Shown here in pieces: positions 17,355 to 25,321 of a DNA stretch of 64,000 bases. Below the pieces are notes generated by a model. That model saw only the letters and a list, made by a program, of their open reading frames with translations. It had not been told where the DNA came from and did no database searches. Source of the stretch: an uncultured Granulosicoccaceae bacterium (GTDB lineage: Bacteria; Pseudomonadota; Gammaproteobacteria; Granulosicoccales; Granulosicoccaceae); the NCBI GenBank assembly GCA_937957915.1, contig CALGNZ010000040.1, forward strand, positions 1 through 64,000, written 5' to 3'. How positions within the stretch are numbered: position 1 is the stretch's first letter; each line of letters begins with the position of its first letter. A program made the translations under genes and the position numbers.

Positions 17355-19787
17355 ATGTTTGAATGGCTGTTCAAGTATCCCAAAAGCGATTTTGATGCGG
17401 GTGAACTCAGCCTTGCTTCAACCTGGCCAACCTGGCTGCTGTGGCTGTTGTTACTGGCAACGGCGCTCGTCCTGTGCGTGAGTCTCTGGCAACAGCGCCA
17501 ACAGCTCACTGTCGGCAAACGATGGTTGCTGGGTATTGTGCAATTCGCCATGCTGGCTGTGATCTGCGGTCTGTTATGGCAGCCTGTGCTTGGTGTCAAA
17601 GCACTGTTACCTGGTGAAAACGTAGTGGCCGTGCTGGTCGACAACTCGGGCAGCATGGGTTACCAGCACGACGGTGAAAGCAGACTACAGCAAGCCATAG
17701 ACAGTGTCGGCGACGACGGCTTGCTGGCAGACCTTAAACGCAACTTCTCGGTGCGCCTCGCGTCATTCGGTGATCAGCTTCAGTGGCTGGAAAATCTTGA
17801 TAACCTGCCAGCCGCAAGTAGTCAGAGCAATATTGCCGGAACCCTGCTCGATGTTCTGGGTCAGGCGCGCAGTCAGCCGCTGGCAGCCGTCGTTGTAGCC
17901 ACGGACGGCAGTGACAATTCACCACTGTTTGGCGCGAGCGACGGTAACGGCAAGCAAAAGCGCGATTTCTGGCAGCAACTGGCAGCGTTCGATGTACCGG
18001 TTCATACCGTAGGAGTCGGCAGAGAAGCGATGCCGGAGGACACCGAAATAGTCGATATCGACCTGGCCGATTCAACCCTGCCTGGTTCAGTTGAACAAGC
18101 ACGCATCACTGTGCGACACGGCACCCAGGAAACCGTCAGAATCAAAGTCTATTCCGGTGACGACATTGTTGCCCTGCAAGACCTTGCGTTGCCAGGCACC
18201 ACCGGCCAGTCAACACTGGCAATTGATCTCGACGCCAACGAAGCTGGCTTGCGCGAGTTGCGCTTTGAGATCGAAGCTGACGATGATGATCCGGTGGTCG
18301 CCAATAACAGCAGGCGCAAACTTCTGCAGGTCGCCGACCAGCAGCGCAGCATTCTATACTTCGAAGGCGAGCCGCGATGGGAATACAAGTTTATTCGCCG
18401 CGCTGTTGCCGACTCACCAGGCCTCGCGCTCACCACGATACTGCGCACCACTCCCAATAAGTTTTACCGGCAGGGAGTCAAAAGCGCAGACCAACATGCT
18501 GACGGCTTCCCTGATAACAAGCGCGAACTCTACGCCTACGATGCACTGATCATAGGCAATGTCGAATCAATCTCGCTGACGCCGGCTCAACAGCAACTGA
18601 TTCATGACTACGTTGCCGAACGCGGCGGTTCACTGTTAATGCTGGCCGGAAAAAACGCGCTGTCTGACGGCGGCTGGCAGAACAGCCCGGTCGCCTCCGC
18701 ACTACCCGTTACGCTGGAAGTATCGTCCAAACCCACATTTGCACGAATACGCGCCAAGGCAACGGTTACGGTGAGCGGTATGCACTCGCCTGTCACTCAG
18801 CTCGACAATGACCCCGAAGTCAACCTGCAACGCTGGGCCGATATGCCGGAACTGGCAGATTTTCAGCGCACCGGAGCGCTCAAGCCTGGAGCCACCGCAC
18901 TTTTGGGAGTCGAGCTGGCGCAGGGCAGCTATCCCCTGCTTTCATTTCAGCGCTACGGGAAAGGCAGCAGCTATCTGCTGGCGACCAGCGGCACCTGGCG
19001 CTGGCAAATGCAGTTGCCATCTGAAGACCAGAGTCACGAAGTGTTCTGGAAGCAGCTGTTGCAATCGATTAGTGCGGCATCGGTACAAAGACTTCAGGCC
19101 AGCACAGACAAGCCGGTGTATCTCGATAACAATCGCATTGAGGTTATGGCGAACTATCTCGATGAAGAGTTCGAGCCAGTATCAAGTGCCGACATATTTG
19201 CAACACTGACCGCACCGGATGGCAGCAGTAAAACAGTGGCACTGAACCCGAGCTCCACCACGGCTGGCGCCTATCAGGCAGAGATTGAAGCGGACATCAA
19301 TGGCAGCTGGAAGCTGGAGATAGCGGCTTCCCTGAACGATGGCTCCGGTGATACAGCTACAGATACCGTGTCTAATGCAACAATGTCTAATGCAACAACA
19401 CCTGGAGAATCAACATCTGCCGAAACAACGGCTACGGTGAACAACGGAGAGAGCGCCGCCCCTGCACGTCAGAGTAACAACAGCAGCGCCGCAGATGACA
19501 CAAGCATATCAACGCAAACACGATGGATCTATCGCGAGGACGGCTCTGCAGAAAATTACGGCCTGCCGCAAAATTCCGCTTTTTTAAAACGAGTTGCCAG
19601 TGAAACCGGCGGGCAATACTGGCCACTTAGCGCCGTCAGCGGAGCGGCTGATGCCATTCGAGAGGCCCGCACAGGTATCGTCCGTCAACAAACGCTACCG
19701 CTTTGGAACGCACCGTTTTTCTTTCTACTGCTGTTAGGCCTGAAATTGCTTGAGTGGGTGTTGCGCCTGTACTGGGGCAGACTATGA
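17355..19787 (+). CDS. Membrane VWA / glutamine-amidotransferase-fold protein
   Basis: ATG 17355 (810 residues) is preferred to GTG 17337 because GAGAG precedes it. Two membrane helices (about 25-45 and 57-77) lead into a von Willebrand A domain whose metal-site motif DNSGS is at about 96 and whose later strand reads VVVATDGSDN. After Ig-like strands, an amidotransferase-like Rossmann domain (about 395-450) contains YDALIIGNVESISL and ERGGSLLMLAG. A low-complexity Ser/Thr/Asn linker (SNATMSNATTPGES) leads to a conserved ETGGQYWPL segment and a final helix (FFFLLLLGLKLLEWVL). It is an inner-membrane scaffold with large periplasmic domains. Its stop overlaps the next start (ATGA). Confidence 0.8.
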   Translation: MFEWLFKYPKSDFDAGELSLASTWPTWLLWLLLLATALVLCVSLWQQRQQLTVGKRWLLGIVQFAMLAVICGLLWQPVLGVKALLPGENVVAVLVDNSGSMGYQHDGESRLQQAIDSVGDDGLLADLKRNFSVRLASFGDQLQWLENLDNLPAASSQSNIAGTLLDVLGQARSQPLAAVVVATDGSDNSPLFGASDGNGKQKRDFWQQLAAFDVPVHTVGVGREAMPEDTEIVDIDLADSTLPGSVEQARITVRHGTQETVRIKVYSGDDIVALQDLALPGTTGQSTLAIDLDANEAGLRELRFEIEADDDDPVVANNSRRKLLQVADQQRSILYFEGEPRWEYKFIRRAVADSPGLALTTILRTTPNKFYRQGVKSADQHADGFPDNKRELYAYDALIIGNVESISLTPAQQQLIHDYVAERGGSLLMLAGKNALSDGGWQNSPVASALPVTLEVSSKPTFARIRAKATVTVSGMHSPVTQLDNDPEVNLQRWADMPELADFQRTGALKPGATALLGVELAQGSYPLLSFQRYGKGSSYLLATSGTWRWQMQLPSEDQSHEVFWKQLLQSISAASVQRLQASTDKPVYLDNNRIEVMANYLDEEFEPVSSADIFATLTAPDGSSKTVALNPSSTTAGAYQAEIEADINGSWKLEIAASLNDGSGDTATDTVSNATMSNATTPGESTSAETTATVNNGESAAPARQSNNSSAADDTSISTQTRWIYREDGSAENYGLPQNSAFLKRVASETGGQYWPLSAVSGAADAIREARTGIVRQQTLPLWNAPFFFLLLLGLKLLEWVLRLYWGRL

Positions 19788-20842
19788 ATAACCGACAAAC
19801 AACCTCGCGCAACGTCTTGGCAACTATGGCGCTGTTGGCTCCTCTTTATTTGTTACAGGCGCCAGCAGCTATTGCCCAAACGGCCAAAACAATTGTGGTA
19901 TCAGGCCTTGGCGGTAACGCGGCGTATGATGAGCAATTTACGGAATTCAGTAACGCCATTGCAGACCACGCAAGGCAGCTGAGCAAAGAAGAGTCAGACG
20001 TCATTTTGCTGCAAGGCGAGCAAGCAACCAAACAGTCAATACTAGAGGCTTTTTCTGATCTTCAGCAGCACACCACAGACGACTCTATAAGAATTTTCCT
20101 GATCGGGCATGGCAGCTTTGATGGCAACGAGTACAAATACAATATTCCCGGACCCGATTTAACCGGCACCGAACTGATTGACGCGGTCAATCAGCTGCCC
20201 GCCAGTCAGCAGCTACTGGTGCTGGCAACCAGCGCCAGTGGCGCGGTGCTCGAGCCACTGGCTGCCGCTCACCGCGTTGTTATCACTGCCACCAAAAACG
20301 GACGTGAACGCAATGCGGTTAAGTTCACTGAACATCTGGTTACCGGTATGGCAGACCCCTCTGCAGATCTGGACAAAGACGAAACCATCAGTGCGCAGGA
20401 ATTATTTCAATACGTTGAACGCGCCGTCGCAAAGCACTATGAAGGCGAGAAGCTTCTGGCTTCCGAACATGCCAGACTCAGCGGCGACAACGCAGTAACA
20501 ATCGAACTGGCCAGATACGGCACGCTGTTAGCCAATCAGGCGGAGATCTCCGAAGATCTGATTGCAGAGCGCCAGCAAATCTCTGCGCAAATCTCATCGC
20601 TGCGCAACCGCAAGGCTGATCTTACTGAAGATGAGTATTTTGATCAGTTGCAATCATTGATGCTGGAACTTGCAACCATACAACGCGCTATCGATACGCC
20701 TGCCTCGGCTCCGGATCAAACTCTGGAACAGACCACGGAACAGGCACCAGAACAGACTCCAGCGCTGGCGCCCTCACCACCGGCAGACGATAACGCGATT
20801 CCGGCACCTTCCGACGACGAGGTAACACCCGGTGTTGAATAA
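19784..20842 (+). CDS. Exported caspase-like protein lacking the catalytic cysteine, with an EF-hand loop
   Basis: ATG 19784 overlaps the previous stop, so translation is coupled; 352 residues. A signal peptide (ATMALLAPLYLLQAPAAIAQ) precedes a caspase/legumain-like alpha-beta domain: KTIVVSGLGG, IFLIGHGSFDG with the expected catalytic His109, then LLVLATSASGAVLEPL. In active clan CD peptidases the last strand ends D-x-C-x-S-G; here the Cys position is Ser150, so cysteine-protease activity is not expected. DLDKDETISAQE (about 194-205) is a canonical EF-hand calcium loop. A C-terminal coiled coil (EISEDLIAERQQISAQISSL) and a Pro/Gln/Glu-rich tail end the protein. Probably a periplasmic, calcium-sensing pseudo-protease or a serine variant. 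Confidence 0.65.
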   Translation: MNNRQTTSRNVLATMALLAPLYLLQAPAAIAQTAKTIVVSGLGGNAAYDEQFTEFSNAIADHARQLSKEESDVILLQGEQATKQSILEAFSDLQQHTTDDSIRIFLIGHGSFDGNEYKYNIPGPDLTGTELIDAVNQLPASQQLLVLATSASGAVLEPLAAAHRVVITATKNGRERNAVKFTEHLVTGMADPSADLDKDETISAQELFQYVERAVAKHYEGEKLLASEHARLSGDNAVTIELARYGTLLANQAEISEDLIAERQQISAQISSLRNRKADLTEDEYFDQLQSLMLELATIQRAIDTPASAPDQTLEQTTEQAPEQTPALAPSPPADDNAIPAPSDDEVTPGVE

Positions 20843-23249
20843 CCTGATACCCCGTATGCAACTGAAGCTGTTGTCGACTCTAAAACAGGCTGTTACACGG
20901 CCCGTACAGTTAACGGCGAGCGCAGGTTTAATAGTCGCGGCAGGTTTATGTTCAGCGCTGCTGGCAAACCCTGTTGGCGCTGAAGAATACGATCCTGATC
21001 GCAGCGCCGAGTTACTGGCATGCGATAGTCTGTATGATCGAGGCAACATTGATGAGGCCATCGATTGCTTCAGACCACTGACCAGAAACGCCTCTCTGCA
21101 TATTGCCGCCGAGGCAACATGGGCACTGGGAGATACTCGAGCCGCCAACGATTTATTTCGACGCGCAGTAGATCAACAACCGCGCAACCCCCACATCCGG
21201 GCTCGCTGGGGCCGACTGTTTTTAAGCACCCATCAACCAAGCCAGGCGGCCCCGTTGTTCGAAGAAGCGCTGCAGCTTGATTCGACGTATCTGCATGCAC
21301 AAACAGGTCTGGTCGCGGCGCTGTTGTCTCAGCCCGGCGGCGAAGCACGCAATCTTTTGGTGCAGATTGCTATCGACCATCCGGACAACGTCGAGGCACT
21401 GTTGATGCTGGCTCGACTGGCGCTGGAAACTCACGATACTGAGCGCGCCAGTCAGTTGCTGGATCAGGCGCTCGACGGTGCGAGCGCCCAAAATATTACC
21501 CCGCTCGACATCTATGCGCTAAAGGCGTCAGCTGACCTGCTGGTGACTGACGAACACAACATCACCAGCGAGAACACCTGGGTAAAAAAAGCACTGGAAT
21601 ACAGTCCGGCTTACGGCGATATTTTTTTTATCCCTGCCCACTATCATCTGATCAACTATCGCTATCGCGAGGCGGTTGAACTGTTCAAACAGGCTGTTGA
21701 AGTACAACCGACGCACTGGAGTGCACACTCACAACTGGGTATAAATCTGCTGCGTCTGAATGATATAGAGGGCGCAAAAAAACATCTGGAGATCGCCTAC
21801 ACCGGTGACCCCTACGATACCGCCACAGTAAACACCCTGAAGTTGCTCGATACACTGGAGGAGTTTGAGGATCTGCAAACCACAGCCGACTTCACCCTGC
21901 CCGCAATTCCATCTGCCACTGCAACCGCAAGCGAAGAGTCGACTCCTGCAGCCGAGGTTAAAAGTGTGCCTGTCACTTTGCGGTTGCATCGCGAAGAATC
22001 TCAGTATCTGGCGCCGTATGTAGAGGAGCTGACCCGGCGCGCCGTCAAGTCATTTTCCGAGCGCTATGAGTTTGAGCTCAAAGAACCGTTGATCGTCGAG
22101 TTGTTTCCCAATCACGACGACTTTGCCGTGCGTACCGTGAGCACCCCCGGTGTAGGCCTGCTCGGTGTCACCTTCGGCTACCTGCTGGCGATGGACAGTC
22201 CATCTGCAAGAGCAGCCGGCGAGTTTCACTGGGGCAGTACGCTATGGCACGAACTGGCTCATGTATTCACTATTGAAAAGGCTGATCACCGGATGCCACG
22301 ATGGTTTACCGAAGGTATCTCGGTATACGAAGAGTGGCGCACCGGTCCTCTGCGCGGCCGACATATACCTACTGAAGTCTTGCAGGCAATCAGAGAGCAA
22401 AAACTGTTGCCGGTTGCCGATCTTGACAATGGATTCGTACGGCCGACCTACCCCAATCAGGTTACCGTGTCCTATATGCAGGCTGGCCTGATTTGCGACA
22501 TGATCAGCACCTACTGGGGACACGATAAACTCATACGTATGCTCGAGTTATACAAACAGCGTAAGGACAGCCGCGAAACTATCAACGCGGTTCTCGGCAT
22601 TAGCCCGGAGGAAGTAGATGCCAGGCTGCAGGAGTTCATTACCCAGACACTCGGCTCAGTCATCGACAACTATGACACCTGGAGCGAAACAGTCAGTGGG
22701 GTGCACAGCGCTGCTCAGGCAAGCCAGTGGGACACCGTCATGGCACTGTCAGCACAGGCTAATGAAATCTATCCAGAATACGTTGGCAGAGGCAGCGTCT
22801 ATCTTCCGTTGCATGACGCCTTTGTCGCCAGAGGCAAAAATGAAGAAGCCGTCGACACGCTGCACACCTGGTTTAAGTACGGCGGGCATGAGCCCGACCA
22901 CTTACATCAGCTTGCCCACCGGCTTCGCGACCTTGGCCGCAGCGCCGATGCCATTGAAGTGCTTGAAGCATTAAACTGGGTTCACCCCAATAGCATCGAT
23001 CTGCACGAGAAACTGGGGGCCGACTACTTTCAGGCTGAAAACTACAGCGCCGCACTCAGAGAATTTACCGCGCTGCTTGGCCTTGATCCCCATGACAAAT
23101 CTGTTGTCTATCTCGACATTGCACGGGTACACCAAAAGCTCGGCGATAAAAAACTCGCCAAACGAAATGTATTGCAGGCTCTCGAATACGCGCCATTTTT
23201 TCGTGACGCGCAAGACCTGTTAGTTGAACTTACCGGAGATTCACTATGA
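20832..23249 (+). CDS. Exported TPR protein with gluzincin (peptidase MA-like) domain
   Basis: GTG 20832 has GAGGT 8 bp upstream and overlaps the previous gene; Met9 (20856) is an alternative. 805 residues. After a signal segment (LTASAGLIVAAGLCSALLAN) come tetratricopeptide repeats (about 50-350: RNPHIRARWGRLFLSTHQPS, THWSAHSQLGINLL). Next is a zinc metallopeptidase domain: LWHELAHVF gives His473, Glu474 and His477, and WFTEGISVYEEW supplies the third ligand Glu494, the peptidase MA/gluzincin pattern. More TPRs (about 680-800) end the protein. All catalytic residues are present, so it should be an active periplasmic protease. Its stop overlaps the MoxR start (ATGA). Confidence 0.8.
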   Translation: MLNNLIPRMQLKLLSTLKQAVTRPVQLTASAGLIVAAGLCSALLANPVGAEEYDPDRSAELLACDSLYDRGNIDEAIDCFRPLTRNASLHIAAEATWALGDTRAANDLFRRAVDQQPRNPHIRARWGRLFLSTHQPSQAAPLFEEALQLDSTYLHAQTGLVAALLSQPGGEARNLLVQIAIDHPDNVEALLMLARLALETHDTERASQLLDQALDGASAQNITPLDIYALKASADLLVTDEHNITSENTWVKKALEYSPAYGDIFFIPAHYHLINYRYREAVELFKQAVEVQPTHWSAHSQLGINLLRLNDIEGAKKHLEIAYTGDPYDTATVNTLKLLDTLEEFEDLQTTADFTLPAIPSATATASEESTPAAEVKSVPVTLRLHREESQYLAPYVEELTRRAVKSFSERYEFELKEPLIVELFPNHDDFAVRTVSTPGVGLLGVTFGYLLAMDSPSARAAGEFHWGSTLWHELAHVFTIEKADHRMPRWFTEGISVYEEWRTGPLRGRHIPTEVLQAIREQKLLPVADLDNGFVRPTYPNQVTVSYMQAGLICDMISTYWGHDKLIRMLELYKQRKDSRETINAVLGISPEEVDARLQEFITQTLGSVIDNYDTWSETVSGVHSAAQASQWDTVMALSAQANEIYPEYVGRGSVYLPLHDAFVARGKNEEAVDTLHTWFKYGGHEPDHLHQLAHRLRDLGRSADAIEVLEALNWVHPNSIDLHEKLGADYFQAENYSAALREFTALLGLDPHDKSVVYLDIARVHQKLGDKKLAKRNVLQALEYAPFFRDAQDLLVELTGDSL

Positions 23250-24265
23250 GCGATCATCCTTCGATGCAAACTGAAGACGCCGCCAGAGACGTTGAAGAGT
23301 TTCGCTATGTCGTTGAAGAAATTCGACAGCAGGTTGGTCGCGTTATTGTCGGCCAGGACGACGTTGTTGAGCAGTTGCTGATTACACTGCTGGTTGGCGG
23401 ACACTGTCTGATAACCGGTATGCCCGGCACTGCAAAAACATTGCTGGTGCGCACACTGTCGCAGGCACTCGGACTGGAATTTAACCGCATTCAGTTTACC
23501 CCTGACCTGATGCCGACAGACATCACCGGCACCGATATCATCAGCGAAGATGACAGCGGCAAGCGCAACTGGACTTTTGTACCTGGTCCGGTGTTTACCA
23601 ATGTGCTGCTGGCAGACGAAATTAATCGTACACCACCTAAGACACAGGCCGCTCTGCTTGAGGCGATGCAGGAAAACTCAACCACCGTACGCGGTCAGAT
23701 GCATCAGCTGCCAAAGCCGTTTTTTGTACTTGCCACACAGAACCCGCTGGAACTGGAAGGCACTTACCCCCTGCCCGAAGCGCAGCTGGACAGATTTCTG
23801 TTTAACTTGCTGCTCGACTATCTCGATGCCGACCACGAACTTGAGGTGGTCGCCCGCTTCACGTCAGATGTAAGAGCGCCGGAGCCAACGCCCTGCACCA
23901 ACGCGGCCCAGATTCTCCGCTTTCAGAATCTGGTGCGGCAGGTTCCCGTATCCGAGGGTGTTGCTCGCTATGCGGTAGATCTGGTTCGGGCAACACGGCC
24001 GGTGGACAGTCGCGCACCTGATCTGGTGAGTCGTTATGTCAAGTTTGGCGCCAGTGTACGCGCCACTTTGTTCCTGACATTATCAGCCAAAGCCCGCGCA
24101 CTGATGCAGGGCAGATATCACGTCACCCGCGAAGACATGAATGCGCTGGCCGCCCCTGTATTGCGCCATCGTGTTCTGCTTAATTACTTTGCCGATTCAG
24201 ATGGCGTAAGTATGGAAGATGTGCTGGGTGATGTTATTAATTCATTGCATCAACCTAATGCCTGA
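23246..24265 (+). CDS. MoxR-family AAA+ ATPase
   Basis: 339 residues, cytoplasmic. Walker A GMPGTAKT (about 58-65), Walker B LLADEINRTPPKTQAALLEA (about 121), sensor region ATQNPLELEGTYPLPEAQLD, Arg finger FLFN region, and a C-terminal helical lid with RYHVTREDMNALAAPVLRHR. MoxR ATPases work as chaperone-like remodelling enzymes together with VWA-domain partners, usually encoded next door. Here the DUF58 protein follows 39 bp downstream and two other VWA-fold proteins are in the same operon. ATGA overlap with the upstream protease gene. This is the energy source of the putative complex. Confidence 0.95.
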   Translation: MSDHPSMQTEDAARDVEEFRYVVEEIRQQVGRVIVGQDDVVEQLLITLLVGGHCLITGMPGTAKTLLVRTLSQALGLEFNRIQFTPDLMPTDITGTDIISEDDSGKRNWTFVPGPVFTNVLLADEINRTPPKTQAALLEAMQENSTTVRGQMHQLPKPFFVLATQNPLELEGTYPLPEAQLDRFLFNLLLDYLDADHELEVVARFTSDVRAPEPTPCTNAAQILRFQNLVRQVPVSEGVARYAVDLVRATRPVDSRAPDLVSRYVKFGASVRATLFLTLSAKARALMQGRYHVTREDMNALAAPVLRHRVLLNYFADSDGVSMEDVLGDVINSLHQPNA

Positions 24266-24304
24266 CACCGCACTGAAAAACACCATGACTCAGGCTATTG
24301 ACAG

Positions 24305-25261
24305 ATGAATGCATCAACCCGATCTGCGGATTCGCGCAGTAGCCGTCAGTCACAGGCCGATCGCTCACGCGAGTTACTGCAACCGAAACTGCTGGCGCAG
24401 TTGTCGAGTCTTGAGCTGGTGGCAAAGACGGTTGTCGACGGTTTTTTCACCGGTATGCATCGTTCGCCATTCTTCGGCTTCAGTCAGGAGTTTGCCGAGT
24501 ATAAAGCCTATAACGACGGCGATGATCCCCGGTTCATTGACTGGAACGTCTATGCGCGTACCGATCGCACCTACATCAAGCGCTATCTTGGAGAAACCAA
24601 CACCGCGATCAACCTGATCGTTGATGTCAGCGCCTCTATGGGCTACAGCAGTGGTGAAGTCAGCAAGTTGCGCTACGCCAAATTTATTTGTGCGACGCTG
24701 GCCTATCTGGCGCGCAAGCAGCACGATGCAGTAGGCGCTACACTGTTCGACGACAAAATACGCGAGACCGTACCGCCGGCATCTCACCCGGACACCTTAT
24801 ATCGCGTACTGGCAATGCTCGAGCGCACAGAGGCTGGCAGCGGCACGCAAATTAATGAAAGCCTGCAGCACATCACCAGCACACTAAGCAAGCGCGGACT
24901 GATTTTTATGATGTCTGACTTCTACTGCGACACCGACGTACTAAAGCGCAACCTCGAAGTGCTGGCACAGCACGGACACGAGGTGGCGCTTTTTCATATA
25001 CTTGATGCCGGAGAACTAGAACCGGTCAGCATCCGCGAAATGAGATCACCCAGTACACTCAAGGACCTGGAAACAGGCAATGAGGTAAAAGTGACGGCAG
25101 ATTTTATGCGTGAAGACTATCCGGCGCGAATCGCGGCCCATATCAAGGCGCTCGAAAAAATGGCACTTCGCTGCGGCTTTGCCTACGTGCCCTGTAACAC
25201 CGCACAACCACTTGATGATGTAATGCGTCAATTTCTGCTAACGCGACAACAGCAACGATAA
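24305..25261 (+). CDS. DUF58 (VWA-like) protein
   Basis: 318 residues, no membrane helix. The DUF58 signature is present: a helical start, HRSPFFGFSQEFAEYKAYND, then DDPRFIDWNVYARTDRTYIK and the VWA strand NLIVDVSASMGY with metal-site Asp107. The C-terminal half continues the VWA-like fold with RGLIFMMSDFYCD. DUF58 proteins are the standard soluble partners of MoxR ATPases. It follows MoxR by 39 bp and precedes the BatA-type gene by 60 bp, all on the same strand. It likely links the ATPase to the membrane-bound VWA proteins; no enzymatic activity is suggested. Confidence 0.92.
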   Translation: MNASTRSADSRSSRQSQADRSRELLQPKLLAQLSSLELVAKTVVDGFFTGMHRSPFFGFSQEFAEYKAYNDGDDPRFIDWNVYARTDRTYIKRYLGETNTAINLIVDVSASMGYSSGEVSKLRYAKFICATLAYLARKQHDAVGATLFDDKIRETVPPASHPDTLYRVLAMLERTEAGSGTQINESLQHITSTLSKRGLIFMMSDFYCDTDVLKRNLEVLAQHGHEVALFHILDAGELEPVSIREMRSPSTLKDLETGNEVKVTADFMREDYPARIAAHIKALEKMALRCGFAYVPCNTAQPLDDVMRQFLLTRQQQR

Positions 25262-25321
25262 CCAGGCGGCACTGATGCAGCAATTGCCACACACAGAGCA
25301 ACGCCAAATGAGCAGCAAGCG

